Source of the DNA: Pseudomonadota bacterium
GTDB taxonomy: Bacteria > Pseudomonadota > Alphaproteobacteria > Rhizobiales > Xanthobacteraceae
Assembly (NCBI GenBank): GCA_023404705.1
Contig: JAEYAU010000057.1
Location: forward strand, 1-64,000
Length of the DNA: 64,000 nt
Reading direction: 5' to 3'
This document shows positions 15,909 through 24,192 of the stretch, piece by piece. Made by a program: the position numbers and the translations under genes. The notes under the pieces are model-generated. The model was not told the origin of the DNA. It saw only the letters and a program-made list of their open reading frames with translations, and made no database searches. How positions within the stretch are numbered: position 1 is the first letter of the stretch; every line of letters starts with the position of its first letter.

Positions 15909-16252
15909 GTCGCGCAACCAGTGTCCCGCTCCTCGAAGCCGCGATACCCGTCCTCGATCGCGGGCACGATGCGCACGAGCACGAAATACGGATGCGCCAG
16001 CAGAGCGCTGTCGCGCAGCCGCTCCATGAAGTCGTAGTAGAGCAGCGGATCGGTCGTTTCGGCGAGCACGACGTCCGAACAATCCGCCGTGAAAGCCTCG
16101 GCGTCGAAATGGCGCAAAGCAAGCCCCGGCGTGCCCGCGGTGGCGACCCTGAGACAGGACTCGGCAATCCGCCGGCGCTCGGCGCGGGCGAGCCGCAGCC
16201 ATTCCTCTGTCGCCCGCAAGTGTATGAAGAATGCGTAGCGCGCTGACGCCAT
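15857..16252 (-). CDS. Darcynin family protein
   Basis: A 131-residue protein matching the darcynin family in its pattern of RYAFFIHLRATEEWLRLARA, LRHFDAEAFTADCSDVVLAE, YYDFMERLRDSALLAHPYF and VRIVPAIEDGY. The biochemical function of darcynins is not established. The ATG at 16252 directly follows a GGGAGACG site. The last 52 bp overlap the 3' end of the convergent EamA gene, giving an atypical C-terminal tail. It diverges from the Crp-like regulator. Confidence 0.78.
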   Translation of the reverse strand: MASARYAFFIHLRATEEWLRLARAERRRIAESCLRVATAGTPGLALRHFDAEAFTADCSDVVLAETTDPLLYYDFMERLRDSALLAHPYFVLVRIVPAIEDGYRGFEERDTGCATHSTTDVFASPVTLRSR

Positions 16253-16319
16253 CGTCTCCCTCGTCGTGGAGACGACATCCGCGTCCGTCGGCTGGAAGCC
16301 ATGTATCGAGTCGTCTAAC

Positions 16320-16955
16320 ATGGGCGCCATGGTAGGCGCCGCGCAGAATGCTGCATTAACCCGGATCAATCGCGAACCGCTCGCGTCGCAGGCCCTGCTC
16401 GAGCAGCTCGCCGGCAGCCTGCTGCCGGAGTGGGCCACCATGCGCGACTCGATCAGGGTCATCGAGCTGGAGCCGCGCGGCACCCTGTTCACGCAAGAGT
16501 CGGAGCATCCCTTCATCTACGTGGTCCGTCGGGGACTGCTGAAGAACATCTACTTGCGCGAGGACGGCGAGGAATGGGTGAAGTCGTTCATCCACGAAGG
16601 CATGTTCTTCGCGAGCTTCCCGGCCCTGCAGCCCGGCGGCCGCACCAGCTTCTCGGCGGTGGCGATCGAGTCCACCACGGTCGAGCGCATGCCCTTCGCA
16701 CCGCTCGACGCGCTGGCGCATCGCCATCTCGCCTGGGGCAGCCTGATGCAGCGCGCGCTGATGATCTTCGCGGAGCGCAAGGAGAAGCGCGAGCGCGAGC
16801 TCCTCACGCTCAGCCCCGAGGAGCGCTACCGCGCCTTCGTCTCGGAGACGCCCGAGCTCGCCGAGCGCATCCCGCAGAAGGACCTCGCGCGCTATCTCGG
16901 CCTCACGCCTGTCGGGCTGAACCGGATCGCCAAGCGCGTGCGCGTCGGCGGCTGA
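16320..16955 (+). CDS. Crp/Fnr family transcriptional regulator
   Basis: About 211 aa. An N-terminal cyclic-nucleotide-type sensor fold (IELEPRGTLFTQESEHPFIY; VRRGLLKNIYLREDGEEWVK; HEGMFFASFPAL) is followed by a C-terminal HTH (AERIPQKDLARYLGLTPVGL). No Cys cluster of FNR type is visible. The start is uncertain: ATG at 16320 or 16329, or a GTG at 16266. It diverges from the darcynin gene, which is a possible target. Confidence 0.82.
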   Translation: MGAMVGAAQNAALTRINREPLASQALLEQLAGSLLPEWATMRDSIRVIELEPRGTLFTQESEHPFIYVVRRGLLKNIYLREDGEEWVKSFIHEGMFFASFPALQPGGRTSFSAVAIESTTVERMPFAPLDALAHRHLAWGSLMQRALMIFAERKEKRERELLTLSPEERYRAFVSETPELAERIPQKDLARYLGLTPVGLNRIAKRVRVGG

Positions 16956-16974
16956 GCGCGTCTCGGCCACATCG

Positions 16975-17101
16975 TAGGGTGTGCTCAGCGCGCCGAGGCT
17001 GATGAAGCTACGCAATGAGCCTGCTCGCGCTGCACGCGTGCGCTCGGCGGATCAATCGCTATCGCAAATGCGGGACGCTCGGGCCGCCGAGCACACCCTA
17101 C
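16975..17101. repeat. Intergenic palindromic repeat, complete copy
   Basis: Outer arms GTAGGGTGTGCTC (16975-16987) and GAGCACACCCTAC (17089-17101) are perfect complements. The interior carries CACGCGTGCGCTCGGCG. The right arm and the interior string recur at 14-91. It separates the convergent Crp-like and sugar-permease genes and may terminate both. Confidence 0.7.
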
Positions 17102-17112
17102 AAGGGGCCCGG

Positions 17113-18042
17113 CTATTCCTTCACGGCACCCGTCATGGCCGAGACGTAGTGCTCGACGAAGAACGCGTAGAGGATGACTAGCGGCAGCGAGCCGACCAGC
17201 GCGCCCGCCATCAGCGAGCCCCAGCGGTAGATGTCGCCGTCGACGAACTCGTTGACGATCGCGACCGGCACCGTCTTGTTCTCGACCGAGGTGAGGAACG
17301 TGAGCGCGTAGATGAACTCGTTCCAGCACAGCGTGAAGCAGAAGATGAAGGCCGAGATCAGACCCGGAATCGCCAGCGGCAGCACGATCTTCATCAGGAT
17401 TTGCCAGCGGCTCGCCCCGTCGATCAGTGCGCACTCCTCGAGCTCGTACGGGATGGTCTTGAAGTAGCCCATCAGCAGCCAGGTCGAGAACGGGATCAGG
17501 ATCGTCGGATAGGTGAGGATCAGCGCGAACGGTGTGTCGAACAGGCCGTACTGGTAGACCACGGTCGCCAGCGGGATGAACAGGATCGAGGGCGGCACCA
17601 GATAGGCGAGGAAGATCAGGCCGCCGACCCATTGCGCGCCCTTGTAGCGCAGCCGCACGATCGCATAGGCGGCGAGCACGCTGGCGACGATCGACAGCAC
17701 GGTGGCGGCGACCGCCACATACATCGTATTCCAGAGCCATTGCGGATAGTGGCTCTCGAACACCAGCTTCGCCACGTGCTTGAGCGTCGGCGTCCAGGTC
17801 CAGAACGGATTGTAGCGGTCGAGATCGAGCAACTGCTCGTCCGGCTTTATCGCCGTGAGCGCCATCCAGTAGAACGGGAACAGCAGCACGATGACGATGA
17901 GCGTCAGCGGCAGATAGAGCGTCACCAGCCGCCGCGGCAGCGACTCCAGATAGCTCATGCCCTCGCTGTGATCCTCGGTCGGCGAGGTCGCGGTGAGGAT
18001 CCGTTTCGGATCGATCGCCTTGGTCGCGAGCGCGTCAGTCAT
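17113..18042 (-). CDS. Sugar ABC transporter permease (MalG-like)
   Basis: A 309-residue CUT1-family permease with six hydrophobic helices. The EAA loop is ELEECALIDGASRWQILMKI, which docks onto the ATPase. The start at 18042 (MTDALATKAID) overlaps the preceding permease by 8 bp. It is the last gene of a leftward sugar importer operon (ATPase, two receptors, two permeases). Confidence 0.9.
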   Translation of the reverse strand: MTDALATKAIDPKRILTATSPTEDHSEGMSYLESLPRRLVTLYLPLTLIVIVLLFPFYWMALTAIKPDEQLLDLDRYNPFWTWTPTLKHVAKLVFESHYPQWLWNTMYVAVAATVLSIVASVLAAYAIVRLRYKGAQWVGGLIFLAYLVPPSILFIPLATVVYQYGLFDTPFALILTYPTILIPFSTWLLMGYFKTIPYELEECALIDGASRWQILMKIVLPLAIPGLISAFIFCFTLCWNEFIYALTFLTSVENKTVPVAIVNEFVDGDIYRWGSLMAGALVGSLPLVILYAFFVEHYVSAMTGAVKE

Positions 18043-18994
18043 TGGACTCACCTTGCTGCCACTTGCGGCGCTGCAGACCGAACCACGAGATCATGATGGC
18101 GGCGAGCAGGAACGGGATCATGGCGCTCGAGATCGCGGCGCCCTCGCCCAGATAGCCGCCGATGATCGCGCGCTGGTACGAGAGCGTCGCCATCAGATGC
18201 GTGACGTTGACAGGGCCGCCGCGGGTCATCGCCCAGATCAGCTGGAAGTCCGTGAAGGTGAACAGCACCGAGAAAGTCATCACCACCGCGATGATCGGGG
18301 TCAGCAGCGGATAGGTGATGTAACGGAACATCTGCCAGCGGCTGGCGCCGTCGATGGTGGCGGCCTCGTAGAGCGAGGGCTGCACGGTCTGTAGGCCGGC
18401 GAGCAGCGTGATCGCGACGAACGGCACGCCGCGCCAGATATTGGCGAAGATCACGCAGAAGCGAGCCCAGAAGGTGTCGCCGAGGAAGTTGATGTTCTGA
18501 TCGATCAGGCCGAGCTGCTTGAGCGACCACGAGATGATCGAGAACTGCGCGTCGAAGATCCACCAGAAGGCGAGCGCCGAGAGCACGGTCGGCACGATGA
18601 AGGGGATCAGCACGGCGGCGCGGATCAGCGCCTTGAACGGCATGCTCTGGTTGAGCAGCAGCGCCAGATAGAGGCCGATCGCGAATTTGAAGACGCTCGC
18701 GACGCTCGTGTAGAGCAGCGTGTTGAACACCGAGAGCCAGAAGATCGAGTCGTCCAGCAGCCACTCGTAGTTCTCGAGGCCGACGAAGGCGCCGCCGCGC
18801 CCAATGCGCGCGTCCGTGAACGAGATCCAGATCCCAAGGCCCAGCGGATAGGCCAGGAACAGGATCAGGAAGCCCATGGCGGGCAGCATGAACCAGAAGC
18901 CGAGCCAGTTGCGGTTGATCTTCAGCCGGTCCCACGCGGTGATCTCGCGCATGGGCGGCCGGGCCGCGCTTCGTTCGAGGGCTACGTCAGCCAT
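18035..18994 (-). CDS. Sugar ABC transporter permease (MalF-like)
   Basis: A 319-residue CUT1-family permease with six predicted helices. The EAA loop is SLYEAATIDGASRWQMFRYI. It pairs with the MalG-like subunit encoded immediately downstream with an 8-bp overlap. A strong GC hairpin lies between it and the upstream binding-protein gene, which probably lowers permease expression relative to the receptor. Confidence 0.9.
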   Translation of the reverse strand: MADVALERSAARPPMREITAWDRLKINRNWLGFWFMLPAMGFLILFLAYPLGLGIWISFTDARIGRGGAFVGLENYEWLLDDSIFWLSVFNTLLYTSVASVFKFAIGLYLALLLNQSMPFKALIRAAVLIPFIVPTVLSALAFWWIFDAQFSIISWSLKQLGLIDQNINFLGDTFWARFCVIFANIWRGVPFVAITLLAGLQTVQPSLYEAATIDGASRWQMFRYITYPLLTPIIAVVMTFSVLFTFTDFQLIWAMTRGGPVNVTHLMATLSYQRAIIGGYLGEGAAISSAMIPFLLAAIMISWFGLQRRKWQQGESND

Positions 18995-19012
18995 ACATGA
19001 CCTCTGCGGGGG

Positions 19013-19037
19013 GGCGGGCGGCGCGAGGCCGCCCGCC
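19013..19037 (-). terminator. GC hairpin between binding protein and permease genes
   Basis: Perfect 10-bp stem GGCGGGCGGC (19013-19022) / GCCGCCCGCC (19028-19037) with a 5-nt loop. It lies between the stop of the second binding protein and the malF-like start. There is no T-run on the operon's strand, so an mRNA-stabilising or partial-attenuation role is more likely than full termination. Confidence 0.6.
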
Positions 19038-19044
19038 TTTCTTG

Positions 19045-20367
19045 TTACGACGAGCGATAGAGCCGCCGCGCTTGGCGCTCCGCCACCGCGATCGCGCCCT
19101 TCACGTCCTCACGACCCGTGCAGAAGTTCGCGAACATGTCGAGCACGATGAAGTCCGCGAGTGCAGCCGCGGCCTTCTCGCCCACCGATCCGAGCCCGCC
19201 CGCCGTGAGCGTGCGCTTGGCGACGTCGCGGCAGACCGTGAGCTTGGGATCCGCGGTCCAGACCGGGTTCTTCTCGTAGGCCGTGAGCCCGGGCGTCAGA
19301 TAGCCGACCGACTTCTCGACCCACGGATTGAGCTGCTCAGCTTCCATCGTGAACGCGATGAATGCTTTCGCGGCCTGCGGGAATTTCGAGTAGCGCATGA
19401 TCAGCATCGGATACGCGATATGGAACTCGGTCGGCTTGCCGATCGGACCGATCGGCCACAGCGCATGGTCGATATCGGACTCCATCTCGGCCATCTTCTG
19501 CGCCTTGGCGGCCGCATAGATCGAGACGCCGTTGTTGGTCCAGTGCACTTCGCCCGCGAGGAACGCCTTGTTGTTGGAGGAGTCGTTCCACGAGGCGGTA
19601 CCCGGAATGAAGGTCTCATAGAGCTGCTTGCCGTATTCCAGCGCCTTGGCGGTCTCGGGCGAGTTGATGACCACCTTGTCCTTGGCGTCGACCAGATTGC
19701 CGCCGTGCGCCCAGAGCAGCCAATGCACCCAGGCATTGCCGTCGCCCGAGGCATGACCGAGCGCCATGCCGCCCGGCGTGCCTTGCGCCTTCATGGCCTT
19801 GGCGTAAGCGAGGAACTCGTCGGTGGTCTTCGGAAATTCCTTGAAGCCCGCCTTCTGGCTCGCGGCCTTGCGGAAGTTCATCACGTTGCCGTTGTAGGCG
19901 ACCGGGATGTCGATCCACTTGTTGCCGCTCTTGCCGTAGGTGACGGCGGACGGCACCCAGCCGCCGTACTTCTTGCCGAGATAGTCGGCGACGTCGCTCA
20001 CCTCGACGCATTTCTCCGGGAAGAGATGCGGCAGCGAGTAGAGTCCCCAGAACAGGTCGGGACCCGATCCGGTATTCGCCGCGACCGAGGCCTTCGGCTG
20101 CACGTCGTCGAGCGACTCGTTGACAACGTTGATCGGCACGCCGGTCGCCTTGGTAAAGGCGGCCGTGATCTGCATGAACGCGTCTTCTTCCGCCTGGATG
20201 AAACGCTTCCAGCGCAGCAGCGTGAGCTTCGCGTCCTTCTCGGGCTTCCAGGGCGCGGCCTGCGCCCAGGCTTTCGCCCATTCGGTGAGCCCCGAGCCGG
20301 CCACAAGGCCGCTCGCGGCAAGTACGCCGGCGCTTCCAAGAAGCGTACGACGGGTGACTTGCGACAT
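19045..20367 (-). CDS. Sugar ABC transporter substrate-binding protein, paralogue 2
   Basis: A 440-residue family 1 extracellular solute-binding protein with a Tat-type signal (VTRRTLLGSAG, then a hydrophobic stretch, cleavage near AWAQAA). It is strikingly similar to the adjacent upstream receptor: shared blocks include NSPETAKALEY, ETFIPGTASWNDSSNNKAF and GAIAVAERQARR. The two arose by tandem duplication. Duplicate receptors usually widen substrate range for one permease. The C-terminus is two residues longer than the paralogue's. Confidence 0.88.
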   Translation of the reverse strand: MSQVTRRTLLGSAGVLAASGLVAGSGLTEWAKAWAQAAPWKPEKDAKLTLLRWKRFIQAEEDAFMQITAAFTKATGVPINVVNESLDDVQPKASVAANTGSGPDLFWGLYSLPHLFPEKCVEVSDVADYLGKKYGGWVPSAVTYGKSGNKWIDIPVAYNGNVMNFRKAASQKAGFKEFPKTTDEFLAYAKAMKAQGTPGGMALGHASGDGNAWVHWLLWAHGGNLVDAKDKVVINSPETAKALEYGKQLYETFIPGTASWNDSSNNKAFLAGEVHWTNNGVSIYAAAKAQKMAEMESDIDHALWPIGPIGKPTEFHIAYPMLIMRYSKFPQAAKAFIAFTMEAEQLNPWVEKSVGYLTPGLTAYEKNPVWTADPKLTVCRDVAKRTLTAGGLGSVGEKAAAALADFIVLDMFANFCTGREDVKGAIAVAERQARRLYRSS

Positions 20368-20427
20368 GGTCGTCCTCCCCTGGTTGGCCTTTCGGGCGCC
20401 GGTTCTGCCCCGCGCTTCTTGTGGTGT

Positions 20428-20452
20428 CGGGGCGGCGACGTGCGCCGCCCCG
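20428..20452 (-). terminator. GC hairpin between the two binding-protein genes
   Basis: Perfect 9-bp stem CGGGGCGGC (20428-20436) / GCCGCCCCG (20444-20452) with a 7-nt loop, just past the stop of paralogue 1. It is similar in place and form to the hairpin at 19013-19037 and probably protects the 3' end of the upstream cistron. Confidence 0.55.
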
Positions 20453-20462
20453 AATGCTCGAC

Positions 20463-21776
20463 TTAGCGGTAGATGCGCCGCGCCTGGCGCTCGGCCACCG
20501 CGATCGCACCTTTCAGGTCCTCGCGGCCGGTCGCGTAGTTCGCGAACATGTCGACCACGATGAAGTCGGCGATCGCCGCCGCCGCCTTCTCACCGAGCGA
20601 GCCGACGCCCGCAGGCGTGAGCGTGCGCTTGGACACATCGCGATAAGGCGTGCGCTTCGGATCGGCGGTCCAGACCGGGTTGTTGTCGTAGGCGAGCAGG
20701 AAGTGCGAAAGATAGCCCTGCGCGCCTTCGACCCACGGATTGTAGTTCTCGGCCTCCAGCATGAACGCGGTGAGCGCCTTGCAGGCGTTCGGTGCCTTCG
20801 TGAAGTTGAAGGTGAGGATCGGGAACGCGAGGTGCAGCTCGGTCGGCTTACCCACCGGCCCGACCGGCATATAGGCGTGGTTCATGTCGTCCGCGACCGC
20901 CTTGTTGTCCTTCTGCGCGGCCACATAGATCGAGATGCCGTTCGAGGTGAGGTGCAGCTCGCCCGACACGAAGGCCTTGTTGTTCGAGGAGTCGTTCCAC
21001 GAGGCCGTGCCCGGGATGAAGGTCTCGTAGAGCGCCTTCACGTATTCGAGCGCCTTGGCGGTCTCCGGCGAGTTGATGACGACCTTGTCGCTCTTGTCGA
21101 CCAGATTGCCGCCATGCGCCCAGAGCGCCCAGTGCAGCCAGGTATTGGCATCGCCCGAGGCGTGGCCGAGCGCGAAGCCGGCCGGCGTGTTGTTCTTCTT
21201 CAGCGCCTTGCAGAGCTCGAGGAAGCCCGCCGTGTCCTTCGGGAATTCCTTGAAGCCGGCCTTCTCCATGGAGGAGATGCGGTAGTTCATCAGGCCGCCC
21301 GTGGTCGCCACAGGAATGCCGATCCACTTTCCGCCGGACTTGCCATAGAGCTCCGCCGCCGGCGCCCAGCCGCCGTACTTCTTGCCGAGATAATTGGCGA
21401 CTTCCGTCAGGTCCATGCACTTGGTCGGGAAGAGATGCGGCAGCGAGTAGAGGCCCCACACCATGTCGAGGCCCTGGCCCGTATTCGCGACCACCGACGC
21501 CTTCGGCTGGATGTCTTCGAAGGATTCGTTCGTCACGTTCACTTCGGCGCCGGTCGCCTGCTTGAACGCGTTGATCATCTTCATGAAGGCTTCGTCTTCG
21601 GCCTGCACGAAGCGCTTCCAGCGCAGCAGGTTGATCTTCGCGCCCTTCTCGGCCTTCCACGGCGCGGCCTGCGCCCAGGCCTTGGCCCAGTCGATGAGGG
21701 CCTCGCCCGAAAGCATGCTGGCGGCCGCGAAGGCCGTGCCGCCCTTGAGCAGTGTGCGGCGGTCGAACGTCGTCAT
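20463..21776 (-). CDS. Sugar ABC transporter substrate-binding protein, paralogue 1
   Basis: A 437-residue solute-binding protein with a Tat-type signal (FDRRTLLKGG). It shares its mature N-terminus (WAKAWAQAAPWK) with paralogue 2 and aligns with it end to end without large gaps. Differences cluster in the middle (for example VATTGGLMNYRISSMEKA versus VAYNGNVMNFRKAASQKA), consistent with altered ligand specificity. It is the second gene of the operon, after the ATPase. Confidence 0.88.
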   Translation of the reverse strand: MTTFDRRTLLKGGTAFAAASMLSGEALIDWAKAWAQAAPWKAEKGAKINLLRWKRFVQAEDEAFMKMINAFKQATGAEVNVTNESFEDIQPKASVVANTGQGLDMVWGLYSLPHLFPTKCMDLTEVANYLGKKYGGWAPAAELYGKSGGKWIGIPVATTGGLMNYRISSMEKAGFKEFPKDTAGFLELCKALKKNNTPAGFALGHASGDANTWLHWALWAHGGNLVDKSDKVVINSPETAKALEYVKALYETFIPGTASWNDSSNNKAFVSGELHLTSNGISIYVAAQKDNKAVADDMNHAYMPVGPVGKPTELHLAFPILTFNFTKAPNACKALTAFMLEAENYNPWVEGAQGYLSHFLLAYDNNPVWTADPKRTPYRDVSKRTLTPAGVGSLGEKAAAAIADFIVVDMFANYATGREDLKGAIAVAERQARRIYR

Positions 21777-21807
21777 CAGTCTCTCCTCCCTTGATAGAGT
21801 TTCTGCA

Positions 21808-21826
21808 CGTGCCCTTGATGGGCACG
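21808..21826 (-). terminator. Short hairpin between the ATPase and receptor genes
   Basis: CGTGCCC (21808-21814) and GGGCACG (21820-21826) form a perfect 7-bp stem with loop TTGAT between the ATPase stop and the first receptor start. It is one of three hairpins that punctuate this operon. Confidence 0.5.
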
Positions 21827-21834
21827 CGAACCGT

Positions 21835-22902
21835 TCAGGCGCTCAGCCGCTTGCCGGTCGGCTCGTCGAACAGATGCACGAGCCGCGGGTCGGGTTTGAG
21901 CCGGATCTTGTCGCCTGGATTGAACTGGTGGCGCTCGCGGAACACCGCGATCACGTCCTCGCCGCCCACCTTGGCGACCACCTGGATCTCGGAGCCGGTC
22001 GGCTCCACGACCTGGATCTCGGCGGGCGCGCCGTCATCCGCGATCACGAAATGCTCGGGCCGCACGCCGTAGACCGCAGGCCGCCCCTCGGACGCGCTCG
22101 GCGCGCTCGCGAGCGGCAGCCGCACACCGCCCGGCCCTTCGAAGCCGGAGCTGCCGTTGCTGCGGATATGGCCCTTGAGGAAGTTCATCGCGGGCGAGCC
22201 GATGAAGCCGGCCACGAACAGGTTGTCGGGCTTGTCGTAGAGCTCGAGCGGCGCACCCATCTGCTCGACGATGCCGTCATGCATGACCACGATCTTGTCC
22301 GCCATGGTCATGGCCTCGATCTGGTCGTGCGTGACGTAGACCGTGGTCGTCTTCAGCCGCTGGTGCAACTCCTTGATCTCGGTGCGCATGGCGACGCGCA
22401 GCTTGGCGTCGAGATTCGACAGGGGCTCGTCGAAGAGGAAAACCTGCGGGTCGCGCACGATAGCGCGGCCCATGGCGACGCGCTGGCGCTGGCCGCCGGA
22501 GAGCTGGCGCGGGAAGCGCTCGAGATAAGGCACGAGGCCGAGGATCTCGGCCGCGCGCCGCACCCGCGTGTCGATCTCGGGCTTCGGCGCGCCGCGCAGC
22601 TTGAGCGAGAAGCCCATATTGGCCGCGACCGTCATGTGCGGATAGAGCGCGTAGTTCTGGAACACCATGGCGATGTCGCGCTCTTTCGGCGGCACGTTGT
22701 TCACGACGCGCTCGCCGATGCGGATTTCGCCGCCCGTGATGTTCTCCAACCCCGCGATCATGCGCAGCAAGGTGGACTTGCCGCAGCCCGACGGGCCGAC
22801 CAGCACCACGAACTCGCCGTCCTCGATCGCGATATTGACGCCGTGAATCACCTGCGTCGCCCCGAATGCCTTGACGACATCGCGGATGGTCACCGACGCC
22901 AT
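21835..22902 (-). CDS. Sugar ABC transporter ATP-binding protein (UgpC/MalK-like)
   Basis: A 355-residue CUT1 ATPase. Walker A is GPSGCGKST, the signature is LSGGQRQRVAMGRAIVRDPQ and Walker B is VFLFDEPLSNLDAKLR; the switch loop is VTHDQIEAMT. A C-terminal TOBE regulatory domain follows from about residue 235. The ATG at 22902 follows GGGGAGGACTTCA. It is the first gene of the sugar importer operon. Confidence 0.9.
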   Translation of the reverse strand: MASVTIRDVVKAFGATQVIHGVNIAIEDGEFVVLVGPSGCGKSTLLRMIAGLENITGGEIRIGERVVNNVPPKERDIAMVFQNYALYPHMTVAANMGFSLKLRGAPKPEIDTRVRRAAEILGLVPYLERFPRQLSGGQRQRVAMGRAIVRDPQVFLFDEPLSNLDAKLRVAMRTEIKELHQRLKTTTVYVTHDQIEAMTMADKIVVMHDGIVEQMGAPLELYDKPDNLFVAGFIGSPAMNFLKGHIRSNGSSGFEGPGGVRLPLASAPSASEGRPAVYGVRPEHFVIADDGAPAEIQVVEPTGSEIQVVAKVGGEDVIAVFRERHQFNPGDKIRLKPDPRLVHLFDEPTGKRLSA

Positions 22903-22934
22903 TGAAGTCCTCCCCTTGGCTCGCCCTAGCATGT

Positions 22935-22983
22935 TAGTTATTTGGGCCGCCTAGTCATCAACCGGACGGGCCGATTAGTCAAT
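22935..22983 (-). promoter_or_regulatory. Direct repeats upstream of the sugar ABC operon (candidate operator)
   Basis: GGGCCGCCTAGTCATC (22944-22959) and GGGCCGATTAGTCAAT (22968-22983) are 24-bp-spaced direct repeats. A third TAGTTATT lies at 22935-22942. They lie 33-80 bp before the ATPase start. TTGACT on the minus strand (complement of 22977-22982) could be a -35, but no good -10 is seen. A regulator site is inferred only from the repetition. Confidence 0.4.
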
Positions 22984-23156
22984 TCTCCCATCCGCCGACA
23001 TCCGCGAATCCCACCCGAATGGGCCGGAAACCCCGGTGGTCAAAATCTCGCGGGGCCTATTTTTCGCGCTTGACGCATGGTCGAACGGCGGGGAGTCTCT
23101 CGGCCCCGTTCGGGCACGCCACGCGCCCAGTTCACTACCCCTGTGAGGAGATGCCG

Positions 23157-24131
23157 ATGGCCGGCGAGAAAGCCGACGTGTTGATGCTTGGGCCGAAGCC
23201 GGCCGTGGAGGAAGGCCTCGGCAAGGCCGCCGGGATCACCCTGCACAAGGCCTGGGAGGCGCCTGACCGCGAGGCGTTCCTCAACTCGGTCGCGCCGCGG
23301 ATCCGCGGCATCGCCTCGCTCGGCGGCCATGCGGCGATCGACAGCGCCTTCATGGGCCGCTTTCCCCGGCTCGAGATCGTGTCGAGCTTCGGGGTCGGCT
23401 ACGACCACGTGGACGCCAAGTGGGCCGGCCTGCACGGCATCATGGTGACCAATACCCCCGACGTGCTCAACGAGGAAGTCGCCGATACCGCCCTCGGCCT
23501 GCTGCTCTGCACGGTGCGACAGTTCCCGCAGGCGGAGCGCTATCTGCGCGCCGGCAAGTGGCCGCAGGCGCACTATCCGCTCACGCCCTCGCTGCGCGAC
23601 CGCACGGTCGGCATTGTCGGCCTCGGCCGTATCGGCAAGGCGATCGCGCGCCGCCTCGAGGCCATGCAGGTGCCGGTGGTCTACCACTCGCGCCGTCCCG
23701 CCGCCGACGTCGCCTACAAGTATTATCCGAACCTCATCGAGATGGCGCGCGCCGTCGACGTGCTGTTGGTCATTACGCCGGGCGGCGCCGAGACGCGCAA
23801 CCTGATCAATGCCGACGTGCTCAAGGCGCTCGGGGCGAACGGCATCCTGATCAACATGGCGCGCGGCTCCGTCGTCGACGAGCCGGCGCTGATCAAGGCG
23901 CTGCAGGACAAGACCATCCTGACGGCCGGGCTCGACGTGTTCGTCAACGAGCCGCAAGTGCCGCAGGAGCTGATCGACATGGATCACGTGGTGCTGTTCC
24001 CGCACCTCGGCTCCGGCTCCGTGCACACGCGCCGCGCCATGGACAATCTGGTGGTCGAGAACCTGGTCTCCTGGTTCGCCGGCAAGGGCCCGGTCACGCC
24101 AGTGGCGGAGACGCCCGTAAAGGCGAAGTAA
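23157..24131 (+). CDS. D-isomer-specific 2-hydroxyacid dehydrogenase (GhrB-like)
   Basis: A 324-residue NAD(P)-dependent enzyme that reduces 2-keto acids such as glyoxylate or hydroxypyruvate. The Rossmann motif is GLGRIGKAIARRL. The catalytic Arg lies in MARGSVVDE, Glu in VFVNEPQVP and His in LFPHLGSGS. Start 23157 (MAGEKADVLM) has GAGGAG 6 nt upstream; ATG 23151 would leave no spacing. It diverges from the sugar ABC operon, so a role in sugar-acid metabolism is plausible. Confidence 0.88.
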   Translation: MAGEKADVLMLGPKPAVEEGLGKAAGITLHKAWEAPDREAFLNSVAPRIRGIASLGGHAAIDSAFMGRFPRLEIVSSFGVGYDHVDAKWAGLHGIMVTNTPDVLNEEVADTALGLLLCTVRQFPQAERYLRAGKWPQAHYPLTPSLRDRTVGIVGLGRIGKAIARRLEAMQVPVVYHSRRPAADVAYKYYPNLIEMARAVDVLLVITPGGAETRNLINADVLKALGANGILINMARGSVVDEPALIKALQDKTILTAGLDVFVNEPQVPQELIDMDHVVLFPHLGSGSVHTRRAMDNLVVENLVSWFAGKGPVTPVAETPVKAK

Positions 24132-24192
24132 CCAAGTAACCATCGGGCGCGATCGCCACAGATCGTCCATCTTCCGTGGGGTATGGTCGCGC

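Noticed and set aside
18997..21794. Two open frames of more than 450 codons antisense to the sugar receptors
   Set aside because: They mirror the two paralogous receptors, so their mutual similarity only reflects the duplication. No recognisable domains.
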